DNA of 64,000 bases from Rugamonas aquatica (GCF_009380215.1 NZ_WHUG01000013.1:107941-171940), one strand, 5' to 3'. Numbered from the stretch's first letter, positions 8,834 through 18,065 are shown. The notes: generated from the sequence alone by a model not told the origin. Translations and numbers: made by a program.

Positions 8834-8910
8834 TGGCAGGGGAACAAGGATTCGAACCTTGGTATGCTGGAATCAAAATCCAGTGCCTTAACCAGCTTGG
8901 CGATTCCCCT
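8834..8910 (-). tRNA. tRNA-Gln (anticodon UUG)
   Basis: 77 bases including an encoded CCA (TGG at 8834-8836 on the plus strand). The acceptor arm pairs AGGGGAA with TTCCCCT; the anticodon arm is CTGGA-TTTTGAT-TCCAG, giving anticodon TTG; the T-arm contains GGTTCGAATCC. It lies between ispE and prs as in related betaproteobacteria. Confidence 0.97.
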
Positions 8911-8986
8911 ACGCAACTGACTGCTTGTCGTTACATGGCCGGTATTTTACAGCCATTTTCACGCTAAGCCAAATTTTTTTACTGCA

Positions 8987-9865
8987 TCACAACTTCGCGA
9001 TGATCGGATGGCGATTCAGCGCTTTTGCTTTCCAGGCCTTCCACTTCGCCGGTACTTTTGCAAGCACCGCATCCGCTTCTGCCTCGGTTGCTACCGCACT
9101 GAACACGCAAGCACCGGAGCCAGTCATCCTGGCATCACCGTAAGCACTGAGCCATTCTATCGCCTCTGCTACCGGCGGGAATAACTTCGTTGCTACCTGC
9201 TGCAAGTCATTCTTTCCAAACCCTTTTAAACCGTTTCGATTTTCGAGGTGGCTGGAAAAGTCCGTTATTATGACGACCGGAGTATCCCTTGTCAAATGTT
9301 CTGAGCAAAAAATTGCAGCCGTGGGCACGGCCACGCCCGGTTCGATGACGACATACCAACAATCCGGCGCTTGCACCGGCCGCATCGCCTCCCCCACGCC
9401 CTCGGCAAAAGCGGTCTCGCCGAAGATGAAAAAGGGGATGTCCGCGCCCAGCGGCAGGCCCAGCGCCATCAACTCTTCCTTGCTTAGACCGGCCTGCCAC
9501 AAAGAGTTCAACGCCATCAGCGTGGTGGCCGCATCGGACGAACCGCCGCCCAGGCCGCCGCCCATGGGTAGCACCTTGTCGATGGCGATATCGACGCCGC
9601 GCGGCAGCGCGCCCGTGCGGCGCAGCACCTCGGCCTGCAGCAGGCGGGCGGCTCGGATAATCAGGTCGCTCTCTTCCGGCACGCCGGGCAAGTCGGTCAC
9701 ACGGCGGATGGCATCATCGTCGCGCAGCTCGAAATGCAGGGTGTCGCCGTGGTCGATCAGCTGGAACACGGTTTGCAGCAGATGGTAGCCGTCGGCGCGG
9801 CGGCCGTTCACGTGCAGGAAAAGGTTGAGTTTGGCCGGAGCCGGGCAATTCTTCAGACTGGTCAT
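8987..9865 (-). CDS. ispE: 4-diphosphocytidyl-2-C-methyl-D-erythritol kinase
   Basis: 292 residues, normal for the family. It phosphorylates CDP-ME in the MEP route to isoprenoids. GHMP-kinase features: CPAPAKLNLFLHVNGRRADGYH at the N-terminus with the conserved Lys and His, the phosphate loop PMGGGLGGGSSDAATTLMALN, and MTGSGACVFS near the C-terminus. It starts at ATG 9865, 8 bases after the lolB stop (both minus strand), so lolB and ispE are translationally close. Confidence 0.96.
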   Translation of the reverse strand: MTSLKNCPAPAKLNLFLHVNGRRADGYHLLQTVFQLIDHGDTLHFELRDDDAIRRVTDLPGVPEESDLIIRAARLLQAEVLRRTGALPRGVDIAIDKVLPMGGGLGGGSSDAATTLMALNSLWQAGLSKEELMALGLPLGADIPFFIFGETAFAEGVGEAMRPVQAPDCWYVVIEPGVAVPTAAIFCSEHLTRDTPVVIITDFSSHLENRNGLKGFGKNDLQQVATKLFPPVAEAIEWLSAYGDARMTGSGACVFSAVATEAEADAVLAKVPAKWKAWKAKALNRHPIIAKL

Positions 9866-9873
9866 GGTGCTGC

Positions 9874-10494
9874 TTATTCTGCGTTCGGACGGATGGCGAT
9901 GCGTATCGTCAGGTCATCCACCTGCCCCGCGCCCAGGCGCGTGAGGTCGATGCGTTTGGGTTGCGGCACGGCGGCTGTATCGTCTTGCCACGTGACGTAT
10001 TCGATTTTCCAGCCGTCGCGGGTGACGACCGTATTGTTGGCCGGCGAGGCGACGAAGCGCTTGCCGCTGGCGTCGGTGGCGTAGCCTTGCAGCCATTCGC
10101 GCAGGCCGGAGACCGGCAGCGTCCAGCCCAGCGTCTGCGCGGTCAGGCTGTCGAGGTCGGGCGCGGTGCGCGGCGGCTTGCCGCCCTGCTTGAGCGTGGC
10201 CGATTCCGGCGTGACGCTGATGACGGCAATGGTCTGGCCGAGCGGCGAGATCAGCGTGACCTGGGTGGCGGCCTTGCTTTGCTGCCAGGTGAAACTGCCG
10301 GTCATCGGTTCGGCCTTGCCGTCGCGGGTGTAATTGACGGCGATGCCGCCGCCCAGTTCGATGCTGTCGCGATATGGCGCCACGGCGGCGGTCGAACGCG
10401 GCGGAGAGGTGGCGCAGCCGGCCAGCACAGAGACGGCCAGCACGGAAGCGAGCAATGCGGCGGGCGCGCGGCGGCGCAGGGGGAATAAGGTCAT
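9874..10494 (-). CDS. lolB: Outer-membrane lipoprotein LolB
   Basis: 206 residues from ATG 10494; a TTG one codon upstream is also possible. The signal ends in a lipobox LAGC with C27. LolB receives lipoproteins from periplasmic LolA and inserts them in the outer membrane. Support is the size, the lipobox, a LolB-like core (GSFTWQQSKAATQVTLISPLGQTIAVI) and the position immediately upstream of ispE, which is the rule in beta- and gammaproteobacteria. It begins 16 bases after the stop of the TPR lipoprotein gene, in the same direction. Confidence 0.92.
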   Translation of the reverse strand: MTLFPLRRRAPAALLASVLAVSVLAGCATSPPRSTAAVAPYRDSIELGGGIAVNYTRDGKAEPMTGSFTWQQSKAATQVTLISPLGQTIAVISVTPESATLKQGGKPPRTAPDLDSLTAQTLGWTLPVSGLREWLQGYATDASGKRFVASPANNTVVTRDGWKIEYVTWQDDTAAVPQPKRIDLTRLGAGQVDDLTIRIAIRPNAE

Positions 10495-10510
10495 CAAGTG
10501 ATATCGTCGC

Positions 10511-12298
10511 TTACAGGCTTTGATTTAATCGGGCGAGCGTGCTTTTCAGCGCGTCGTTCTTCGGGTCTTTGGCCTGGGCTTCCTGCCACATCTGCTGGGC
10601 GCCCGCCTTGTCGCCCTTGGCGAACAGCACCTCGCCCAGATGCACGGCGATTTCCGGATCGCTGCGCAAGGCGTAGGCGCGGCGCAGCATCGCTTCCGCC
10701 TCACTCAGGTTGCCCATGCGGTACTGCACCCAGCCCATGCTGTCCATGATGAACGGATCGCCGGGCGCCATCTTCATCGCCTTGTCGATCAGCGAATAGG
10801 CTTCCGGCAGGCGCTCGTTGCGCTCGGCCAGCGAGTAGCCCAGCGCGTTGTAGGCATGCTGGTTGTCGGGCGCGGCGATCATCACCTGGCGCAGCGCCTT
10901 TTCCATCAGCTCCAGCTGGCCCAGCTTTTCGGCCACCAGCGCGAAGTCGTACAGCAGGTCGGGATTGTCCGGGTAGCGCTTGACCGCGTTTTCCAGCACC
11001 GTGTAGGCAGCGCGGTGGTCGCCGGCGTCGCGCAGGATCTGCGCATCGGCCTGGAAGATCTGCGCCTGGTCGACGGCTTCGGACGGCTTCAGCTCGGCCA
11101 GCTGCTTGCGGGCTTCGTCGACATTGCCTTTGCGGGCGGTCAGCTGCGCCATCTTCATGCGCGCGGCCAGGTAGATTTTCTCGTCGTTGCCTTCGACCTT
11201 GTCCAGCCAGTTGTAAGCCGTGTCGAGGTCGTTGCGCTGCTCGGCGATCTGCGACAGCATCATCAGCACCTTGGACGGATCGCGCTCGTCGCTGGGATGC
11301 TCGGCCAGCACGTTGACGAAGCTGGTGAAATACTTCTCCGCCGCCGGGATGTCGTTGGACTGCATGCCGATCACGCCCAGCGCGTACAGCGTGGCCAGGT
11401 TGTCCGGCTGGTCTTTCAACAGCACCAGGAATTCCTTGCGGGCCTGCTCGGTCTGTTTGGAATCGACCAGGATGCGGGCGTAGGCGGCGCGCACTTCGCG
11501 CGACTTCGGATATTTGTCCAGGAAGGTCGACAGCACTTTCAGCGCCGCGTCGATATCGCCCGACACCTGCGCCGTGGTCAGGATCGCCAGCTCGGAATCG
11601 GGCTTGATGCGCAGCGCCTGCTCGGCCTCGGTGCGGGCGCGCTCGTTGTCGCCCAGCGAGAACGCACCCTGCGCCAGGATCAGATGGCTTTCCAGCATGT
11701 CGCCGTAGGGCGCCAGCACGCGGTCTTCCAGCGCGAAAGCGGCGGCCTTGTCCTTGGCGCGCAGCAGGAATTGCTGCATCTGGAACATCGCCAGCGGACG
11801 CGCGCGCAAGGGTGCATTTTTCAGGCGCTCGGCGAAGATCTGCTCCGCTTCGCCGAGATCGTCGTTGACGACGGCAAAGCCGAGGAAGTACTGGGTGGCC
11901 TCGTCCGAATCCGGCGCCAGGCTGCGCCACAGGCGGATCGCCGACAACGCTTCCGATCCCTGCTTGGCGCCCAGCGCCATTTCGGCGGCGCGGCGCGCCA
12001 GGCGCGGATCGCGGGTCTGCTGGGCCAGCGCCATCATCGTGACGTAGGCGCCCTGCCAGCGGCCCTGCTTGAATTCCAGCTCGGCCTTGGTGATGCGGTA
12101 CAACATGTCGCTGGTGAGGTCGACATTGGGCAAGGCTTCCTCCGCCGGCGCCACAGCAGGCGGCGCGGCGCTGTCCGCAACCGCCTCGGCGGGCGCGTCC
12201 GGCTCCGCAGCGGCGGTGGACTCCACCTGTTTTTGCGGCGCGATGGCGCACGCGGACAGCAAGGCGGAGAGAGTTACAATGGCGAAAGCGTTTTTCAA
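10511..12298 (-). CDS. TPR-repeat outer-membrane-type lipoprotein
   Basis: 595 residues if translation starts at TTG 12298, chosen because AGGA lies 8 bases upstream and this start gives a compact lipoprotein signal MKNAFAIVTLSALLSAC with lipobox LSAC (C17). The only start codon further upstream is a TTG at 12322 that adds eight polar residues. An Ala/Pro-rich linker (about residues 20-60) leads into many helical TPR units, for example YFLGFAVVNDDLGEAEQIF, RAAYARILVDSKQTEQARKEF and AYNALGYSLAERNERLPEAYSLIDKA. The lolB-ispE neighbourhood supports an envelope role. No enzymatic domain is seen; specific partner unknown. Confidence 0.88.
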   Translation of the reverse strand: MKNAFAIVTLSALLSACAIAPQKQVESTAAAEPDAPAEAVADSAAPPAVAPAEEALPNVDLTSDMLYRITKAELEFKQGRWQGAYVTMMALAQQTRDPRLARRAAEMALGAKQGSEALSAIRLWRSLAPDSDEATQYFLGFAVVNDDLGEAEQIFAERLKNAPLRARPLAMFQMQQFLLRAKDKAAAFALEDRVLAPYGDMLESHLILAQGAFSLGDNERARTEAEQALRIKPDSELAILTTAQVSGDIDAALKVLSTFLDKYPKSREVRAAYARILVDSKQTEQARKEFLVLLKDQPDNLATLYALGVIGMQSNDIPAAEKYFTSFVNVLAEHPSDERDPSKVLMMLSQIAEQRNDLDTAYNWLDKVEGNDEKIYLAARMKMAQLTARKGNVDEARKQLAELKPSEAVDQAQIFQADAQILRDAGDHRAAYTVLENAVKRYPDNPDLLYDFALVAEKLGQLELMEKALRQVMIAAPDNQHAYNALGYSLAERNERLPEAYSLIDKAMKMAPGDPFIMDSMGWVQYRMGNLSEAEAMLRRAYALRSDPEIAVHLGEVLFAKGDKAGAQQMWQEAQAKDPKNDALKSTLARLNQSL

Positions 12299-12443
12299 GG
12301 GAAGATCCTGGCAAGTCGGCAATAGGTACAGAGTCAGTGGATTTTACGCCCAACGCAACGATCGCGTCTTTTGACTAGTGTAACCAAATATTCCGCCACG
12401 GCCAGAGTGTCGCCGCTCATTATTTCGACTGTTTGCCATCCAG

Positions 12444-13277
12444 ATGCCAGAATTACCAGAAGTTGAAGTGACCCGCCGCGGCGTTGCGCCGCATCTCGAA
12501 GGCCGCACCGTGCACCAGGTGGTGCTGCGGCGCGAGGGCTTGCGCTGGCCGTTTCCGGCGCAGCTGCCGCAGCTGCTGGCCGGCCACCAGGTGCTGCACA
12601 TCGGCCGGCGCGGCAAGTACCTGCTGGTGCATTTCGACCATGGCACGCTCATCATCCACCTCGGCATGTCGGGCCATCTGCGCATCATGCCGGACGGCAT
12701 AGAGCCGGAGAAACATGATCATTTTGATCTCGTTGTCGAGACGCCGGACGGCTTGCAGGTGCTGCGCATGAAGGATCCGCGCCGCTTCGGCGCCGTGCTG
12801 TGGCACGACCACGCCGACGGCATGCTGGAACACCACGTGCTGCTGCGCGAGCTGGGCGTGGAGCCGCTGGAAGCGGGTTTCAGCGGCAAATTGCTGTACG
12901 ATCAAACCCGGCAGCGCAGCGCGCCCGTCAAGCAGGTGCTGCTGGCGGGCGACATCGTTGTCGGTGTCGGCAATATTTATGCTTCGGAAAGCTTGTTCCG
13001 GGCCGGCATCAATCCTAAGACGCCGGCCAAGCGCATCAGCCTGGCGCGCTACGAGAAGCTGGCCCAGGCCGTGCGCGAAATCCTGGCCGAGGCCATCGTC
13101 CAGGGCGGCAGCACGCTGCGCGATTTTATTAGCGTCAACGGGCAGTCCGGGTATTTTCAGCAGAGTTATTTCGTCTATGATCGTGCAGGCGTACCCTGCA
13201 AGGTGTGTGCGGCGCCGATACGCCAGATCAAGCAGGGGCAGCGCTCCACGTTCTACTGCGTGAATTGTCAAAAATAA
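12444..13277 (+). CDS. mutM: Formamidopyrimidine-DNA glycosylase (8-oxoguanine repair)
   Basis: 277 residues. It excises 8-oxoG and ring-opened purines and nicks the abasic site. It starts MPELPEVE with the catalytic Pro2 and Glu3, has the MKDPRRFGAVLW region, the helix-two-turn-helix segment VGNIYASESLFRAGINP, and a C-terminal zinc finger CKVC...CVNC. Divergent from the TPR lipoprotein across 145 bases. It is followed 8 bases later by the dynamin-like gene and then mutY, which removes A opposite 8-oxoG, so the two GO-repair enzymes are in one likely transcript. Confidence 0.97.
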   Translation: MPELPEVEVTRRGVAPHLEGRTVHQVVLRREGLRWPFPAQLPQLLAGHQVLHIGRRGKYLLVHFDHGTLIIHLGMSGHLRIMPDGIEPEKHDHFDLVVETPDGLQVLRMKDPRRFGAVLWHDHADGMLEHHVLLRELGVEPLEAGFSGKLLYDQTRQRSAPVKQVLLAGDIVVGVGNIYASESLFRAGINPKTPAKRISLARYEKLAQAVREILAEAIVQGGSTLRDFISVNGQSGYFQQSYFVYDRAGVPCKVCAAPIRQIKQGQRSTFYCVNCQK

Positions 13278-13285
13278 GGGCAGAG

Positions 13286-15217
13286 ATGATGGTCAGGGAT
13301 TTCGAACAATACAGCGCGTGGCGGCAAGGCGTGGTCACAGCCTTGAAGAACTACCAGTCCTGGGTGGCCGGCGCGTCCCTGACCGATGCCGCCACCGACC
13401 AGCGCATCGTGCGCACCTTGGCGCGGCTGGCCGACGATAAATTGTCGGTGGCCTTCGTCGCCGAATTCTCGCGCGGCAAATCGGAGCTGATCAACGCCAT
13501 CTTCTTTGCCGACTACGGCCAGCGCATCCTGCCGTCCGCCGCCGGCCGCACCACCATGTGTCCGACCGAGCTGATGTACGACGCCAGCTTCGCGCCATCG
13601 ATCCGCCTGCTGCCTATCGAGACGCGGGCCGAGAACCTGTCCACCAGCGACTACCGCGACCAGCCCGCCGCCTGGACCGTGCTGCCGCTGAACCTGGACG
13701 CCGGCGCCGACATGCACGAGGTGTTCAAGCAAGTCAGCCTGACGCGCCACGTGCCGGTGGAGGAAGCCAAGCGCTACGGCCTGTACGACGAGGACGATCC
13801 CGACATGCCGGTCACGCTGAACGATGCCGGCCTGGTCGAAATCTCGCTGTGGCGCCACGCGATCATCAACTTCCCGCATCCGCTGTTGAAGCAGGGCCTG
13901 GTGATCCTCGACACGCCGGGCCTGAACGCCATCGGCACCGAGCCGGAACTGACGCTGAACCTGATCCCGAACGCGCACGCGGTGCTGTTCATCCTGGCCG
14001 CCGATACCGGCGTGACCAAGAGCGATATCGAAGTCTGGCGCAACCACATCGGCGCGGGCGCGGGCCGGCTGGTGGTGCTGAACAAGATCGACAGCATGTG
14101 GGACGAGCTGCGCAGCGAGGCCGAGGTCAACCTCGAAATCGAGCGCCAGCAGGCCAACGTGGCGCACGTGCTGGCGCTGGAGCCGCGCCAGGTGTTCCCG
14201 GTGTCGGCGCAGAAGGCGCTGGTGGGCAAGATCACGCAAGACCCTGCGCTGCTGGAGCGCAGCCGTCTGCAGTCGCTGGAGAGCGCGCTGTTCAACGAGC
14301 TGATCCCGGCCAAGAAGGAAATCGTGCGCAAGCAGCTGGGCGAGGAATTACAGGCGCTGAGCACGGCGCAGCTGGCGATGATTAACGCACGCAGCCGCGG
14401 CGTGGTCGAACAGCTGCACGAGCTGAAGAGCCTGCGCGGCAAGAACCAGAGCGTGATCGCGCACATGATGCGCCGCATCGATGTCGAGAAGAAGGAATTC
14501 GACGCCAGCCTGTTCAAGCTGCAGGCCACGCGCGCCGTGTTCACGCGGCTGTCGACCGAGCTGTACACCAGCATGGGCATGGACATCGTGCGCGACGATA
14601 TCGAACTGGTGCGGCAGGAGATGCAGCGCAGCCGTTTCTTCACCGGCGTGCGCGAAGCGGTGCGCAATTACTTCGAACGCATCCGCGCCAACCTCGACGC
14701 GGCCGAGCGCAAGACGCTGGAGATCAGCGAGATGATGGGCGTGATGTACCGCCGCTTCTCCAACGAGCACGGCTTGACGCTGGCCTTGCCGATGCCGTTC
14801 TCGCTGGAGCATTACCGCGAGGAGATCGCCAGCATCGAGGCGATCTACTACAAGCAGTTCGGCACGGCGACCCTGCTGACCACCAGCCGCGTGGTGCTGA
14901 TGGAGAAGTTCTTCGACACCATCGCCTCGCGCGTGCGCGGCTGCTTCCGCGCCGCCAACAACGATGCGGAGGCGTGGCTGAAGGTCATCATGGCGCCGCT
15001 GGAGGCGCAGATCCGCCAGCACAAGGACCAGTTGAAACACCGGCTGGCGTCGATCCAGCGCATCCACGATGCGACCGACAGCCTGGAACAGAAAATCGAT
15101 GCGTTCGAGGGCAGCCAGCAAGAGCTGGAGGCGCAAAAGGCGCGGCTCAATGAATTGGCGGGGCAGATCAGCATCGCCATCAATGCGGAATTCGTGGCGC
15201 TGGACGCCGCCGCTTAA
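13286..15217 (+). CDS. Bacterial dynamin-like large GTPase
   Basis: 643 residues from ATG 13286 (a second ATG follows at 13289; AAGGG lies just upstream). GTPase motifs: G1 AEFSRGKS at residues 59-66 (first Gly of the usual GxxxxGKS replaced by Ala), G3 LDTPGLN from about residue 208, G4 NKID at about 266. The C-terminal half is long, alpha-helical and heptad-rich with no strong hydrophobic segment apart from LTLALPMPF at about residues 495-503, consistent with a stalk. The family tubulates or fuses membranes using GTP. It lies 8 bases after mutM and 14 bases before mutY, so it is likely cotranscribed with DNA repair genes; the reason is unknown. Confidence 0.88.
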   Translation: MMVRDFEQYSAWRQGVVTALKNYQSWVAGASLTDAATDQRIVRTLARLADDKLSVAFVAEFSRGKSELINAIFFADYGQRILPSAAGRTTMCPTELMYDASFAPSIRLLPIETRAENLSTSDYRDQPAAWTVLPLNLDAGADMHEVFKQVSLTRHVPVEEAKRYGLYDEDDPDMPVTLNDAGLVEISLWRHAIINFPHPLLKQGLVILDTPGLNAIGTEPELTLNLIPNAHAVLFILAADTGVTKSDIEVWRNHIGAGAGRLVVLNKIDSMWDELRSEAEVNLEIERQQANVAHVLALEPRQVFPVSAQKALVGKITQDPALLERSRLQSLESALFNELIPAKKEIVRKQLGEELQALSTAQLAMINARSRGVVEQLHELKSLRGKNQSVIAHMMRRIDVEKKEFDASLFKLQATRAVFTRLSTELYTSMGMDIVRDDIELVRQEMQRSRFFTGVREAVRNYFERIRANLDAAERKTLEISEMMGVMYRRFSNEHGLTLALPMPFSLEHYREEIASIEAIYYKQFGTATLLTTSRVVLMEKFFDTIASRVRGCFRAANNDAEAWLKVIMAPLEAQIRQHKDQLKHRLASIQRIHDATDSLEQKIDAFEGSQQELEAQKARLNELAGQISIAINAEFVALDAAA

Positions 15218-15231
15218 GACTTAGGAACAGA

Positions 15232-16362
15232 ATGAAAGTTGTAGCAGTTGAGAATTTTGCAGATCCCAGTTTCTCGGCCGATCTGATCGGCTGGCAAAAA
15301 GTACATGGACGCCATGTGCTGCCGTGGCAAAACACGCGCGATGCGTATCTGATCTGGCTGTCGGAAATCATGTTGCAGCAGACGCAGGTGTCGGCTGTGC
15401 TGGGTTATTACGCGCGCTTCCTGGAGCGCTTCCCTACCCTGCGCGACCTGGCCTCGGCGCCGGTCGAGGATGTGATGGCACAGTGGAGCGGCCTGGGCTA
15501 CTACACGCGGGCGCGCAATCTGCACAAGTGCGCGCAGCGCGTGGTGGCGGAGTATGACGGCGTATTCCCTTCCGATCCGTTGTTGCTGGCGGAGTTGCCG
15601 GGCATAGGCCGTTCGACGGCGGCGGCGATCTCGGCGTTTTCCAGCGGCACGCGGGCGGCCATCATGGACGGCAACGTCAAGCGCGTGTTCGCGCGTGTGT
15701 TCGGCATCGACACGTATCCGGGCGAGCGCAAGACCGAGGAAATGATGTGGCGCCGCGCCGAGGCTTTGCTGCCCGAGCAGGGCATTGAATCGTACACGCA
15801 GGGCTTGATGGACATGGGCGCGACGCTGTGCACGCGCAGCAGTCCATCGTGCGAGCGCTGTCCGATGCAGCCGCGCTGCGTGGCGTTTTCCACCAACCGC
15901 ACCAAGGATCTTCCTGTGCGCAAACCGAAGAAGGCCAGTCCGGAAAAGCACGCGGTGATGCTGGCGATTATCGACGGCGGCCAGGTGCTGCTGGAGCAGC
16001 GTCCGCCAAGCGGCATCTGGGGCGGTTTGTTGTCGCTGCCAGAGCTGGACGGTCATCTGCTGGCCGAGGATGATGAGGTGGAAGCGGTCGATGACGATGC
16101 GCTGATGCTGGCGGTAGGCAAGTTCGGCGAGATGGAATCGCATGAGCGGTTGTCGACGGTGACACATGTGTTCACGCACTACAAGCTTCACATCGCGCCC
16201 TACCGCGTGACCCTGGCACGCCGGCAGGCGATGGCCGCCGAATCCGGCCACGTCTGGTATGACGCCGCCAAAATCCCCGACGCCCCGCTGCCGGCGCCGA
16301 TCAAGAAGCTGCTGCTGGAATTGGTGGGCGACAGCAAGGCTGCGCAGCAAAGGATGTTTTAA
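15232..16362 (+). CDS. mutY: A/G-specific adenine glycosylase
   Basis: 376 residues. It removes adenine mispaired with 8-oxoG. Visible: catalytic Glu45 in LSEIMLQQTQV, the helix-hairpin-helix ELPGIGRSTAAAISAF with the downstream MDGNVKRVFARV segment, the [4Fe-4S] cluster cysteines CTRSSPSCERCPMQPRC (C-X6-C-X2-C-X5-C), and a C-terminal NUDIX-like 8-oxoG recognition domain with EQRPPSGIWGGLLSLPE. Its TAA (16360-16362) overlaps the TAA of the convergent repeat-protein gene by 2 bases. Confidence 0.97.
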   Translation: MKVVAVENFADPSFSADLIGWQKVHGRHVLPWQNTRDAYLIWLSEIMLQQTQVSAVLGYYARFLERFPTLRDLASAPVEDVMAQWSGLGYYTRARNLHKCAQRVVAEYDGVFPSDPLLLAELPGIGRSTAAAISAFSSGTRAAIMDGNVKRVFARVFGIDTYPGERKTEEMMWRRAEALLPEQGIESYTQGLMDMGATLCTRSSPSCERCPMQPRCVAFSTNRTKDLPVRKPKKASPEKHAVMLAIIDGGQVLLEQRPPSGIWGGLLSLPELDGHLLAEDDEVEAVDDDALMLAVGKFGEMESHERLSTVTHVFTHYKLHIAPYRVTLARRQAMAAESGHVWYDAAKIPDAPLPAPIKKLLLELVGDSKAAQQRMF

Positions 16363-16862
16363 GGCCAGAGCTTGATGGCGGAGATTACTACGGTACAAAT
16401 CGACGCCGCGGAGCCAAGGCACCATTTGATCATGCGGGATTCCAACTTAGCCAAGTCTTTTTTGGTAACGTAGTTTTCCAGGATTGCGGCGACTCTGGCT
16501 TCAAGGCGAGCAAACTCTTCTTTGGTTACGTAATTTTCTTGAATTGCGACGACTCTGGCTTCAAGGCGAGCAAACTCCTCTTTGGTTACGTAATTTTCTT
16601 GAATTGCGGCGACTCTGGCTTCAAGGCGAGCAAACTCTTCTTTGGTTACGTAATTTTCTTGAATTGCGACGACTCTGGCGTCAAGGCGAGCAAACTCTTC
16701 TTTGGTGACGTAGTTTGACTGGATAACCATCACCCGGCCCTCTACCCGGAGGAAGTCTTCCTTCGTGACATAGGGCTGGGCTGCCAAAGTCGCGTTGATG
16801 ACAGCCGTGTCTTTTTCGACGGCTGCCACACGCTGCCCCAGTTGTGCGATTTGATCGTCCAT
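16359..16862 (-). CDS. Tandem-repeat helical protein with C-terminal membrane anchor
   Basis: 167 residues. After an N-terminal segment (MDDQIAQLGQRVAAVEKDT) come six consecutive 20-residue units of the form VTKEEFARLEARVAAIQENY (the first and last degenerate), then a hydrophobic tail WCLGSAASICTVVISAIKLW. A 20-residue period does not suit a continuous heptad coil, so a chain of short helices broken at NYVTK is likely. The layout resembles DUF1640/CCDC90-like tail-anchored coiled-coil proteins, but the match is by shape only. Base composition is clearly more A+T-rich than mutY and dgt. The stop codon overlaps that of mutY. Function unknown. Confidence 0.7.
   Translation of the reverse strand: MDDQIAQLGQRVAAVEKDTAVINATLAAQPYVTKEDFLRVEGRVMVIQSNYVTKEEFARLDARVVAIQENYVTKEEFARLEARVAAIQENYVTKEEFARLEARVVAIQENYVTKEEFARLEARVAAILENYVTKKDLAKLESRMIKWCLGSAASICTVVISAIKLWP
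16441..16740. repeat. 60-bp tandem repeat array inside the 16359-16862 gene
   Basis: Five head-to-tail units with a period of exactly 60 bases; the three units at 16501-16680 are nearly identical (1 to 3 differences). A degenerate sixth continues into 16741-16800. Units alternate at one site (gcggc, gcgac, gcggc, gcgac from 16441), giving alternating Ala and Val codons, which suggests that growth occurred by duplication of a 120-bp pair. Confidence 0.95.
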
Positions 16863-16916
16863 CCCCCATCATTGTTCAATGACGGGGAATGTTCAAGGTC
16901 AGCTGCTTGAGTTGAA

Positions 16917-18053
16917 TCAGAGCTCGTCGAGCGAGAACAGCCGGCGGTGTTCGCGGATGGCATAGCGGTCGGTCATGCCGGCGATGTAGTCGGCGATCAT
17001 GCGCGCCTGCTTGCCGACATCGCCCGACTTCTCCTGGTAATCCGGCGGCAGCAGCACCGGCTCGGCCATGAAGGCGTGGTACAGCTCGCGCACGATGCGG
17101 CTGGCCTTCACCCGCATGCGGTTGACCTTGTAATGCCGGTACAGATTCTCGCGCAGGAAGCGCTTGAGCTCGGTCGCGTCCTTGCGCATCGGATCGGAAA
17201 AACGGATCAGCGGCGGCGAGGCGCGCACCTCGTCCAGGCTCTTGGGCGCGGCATCGGCCAGCAAGGCGCTGGAGGTGACGATCAAATCGTCGGCCAGCGC
17301 GGTAATCAGCCGGCGCAAGGTTTCGTAGATCGCGCGGCGGCCCGACAAGCCCGGGAAGGTCTGCTGCACATCGCGCCACAGCCGCGCAAAAAACTCCACC
17401 TGCTCCAGCTGCTCGATCGTGATCAGCCCGGAACGCAGGCCGTCATCGATATCGTGGCTGTTGTAGGCGATCTCGTCGGCCAGGTTGGTCAGCTGCGCCT
17501 CCAGCGACGGCTGCGTGCGGTCGATGAAGCGCTGCGCCACCGGCCCCAGCATGCGCGCGTTGTTCAGCGAGCAGTGCTTGAGGATGCCCTCGCGCGTCTC
17601 GAACATCAGGTTCAGGCCGTTGTAAGCGCCGTAGTGCTCTTCCAGCTCATCGACCACGCGCAGGCTTTGCAAGTTGTGCTCGAAGCCGCCGTGGTCCTGC
17701 ATGCATTCGTTGAGCACGTCCTGCCCTACATGGCCGAACGGCGTGTGGCCCAGATCGTGCGCCAGCGAAATGGCTTCCACCAGGTCTTCGTTCAGACGCA
17801 GATTGCGCGCCAGCGAACGGCCGATCTGCGCCACCTCCAGGCTGTGCGTCAGCCGGGTGCGGAACAGGTCGCCTTCGTGATTGAGGAACACCTGGGTCTT
17901 GTATTCCAGCCGGCGGAAAGCCGAGGAATGGATGATGCGGTCGCGGTCGCGCTGGAACTGGCTGCGCGACGCGTGCGCCGTTTCTTCAAAGCGACGTCCC
18001 ACGCCGCCCGCCGAATGGGCCGCGTAAGGAGCGAGGAATTCGTCAGGCAGCAT
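16917..18053 (-). CDS. dgt: Deoxyguanosinetriphosphate triphosphohydrolase-like HD protein
   Basis: 378 residues. HD-domain metal ligands are visible: RTRLTHSLEVAQIGR (first His), ISLAHDLGHTPFGHVGQDVL (HD pair and following His), and EIAYNSHDIDDGL (last Asp). The N-terminal RDRDRIIHSSAFRRLEYKTQVF is the family signature. It belongs to the shorter dGTPase-like class that hydrolyses dNTPs to deoxynucleosides and triphosphate, lowering dNTP pools. It starts 12 bases after the aroB stop and is cotranscribed; aroKB-dgt order is common in betaproteobacteria. Confidence 0.93.
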   Translation of the reverse strand: MLPDEFLAPYAAHSAGGVGRRFEETAHASRSQFQRDRDRIIHSSAFRRLEYKTQVFLNHEGDLFRTRLTHSLEVAQIGRSLARNLRLNEDLVEAISLAHDLGHTPFGHVGQDVLNECMQDHGGFEHNLQSLRVVDELEEHYGAYNGLNLMFETREGILKHCSLNNARMLGPVAQRFIDRTQPSLEAQLTNLADEIAYNSHDIDDGLRSGLITIEQLEQVEFFARLWRDVQQTFPGLSGRRAIYETLRRLITALADDLIVTSSALLADAAPKSLDEVRASPPLIRFSDPMRKDATELKRFLRENLYRHYKVNRMRVKASRIVRELYHAFMAEPVLLPPDYQEKSGDVGKQARMIADYIAGMTDRYAIREHRRLFSLDEL

Positions 18054-18065
18054 GGCGGCCTCCGC

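Noticed and set aside
16441..16740. CRISPR-like array of regular repeats
   Set aside because: The whole 60-bp unit repeats with no variable spacers and is translated in frame as a 20-residue protein repeat.
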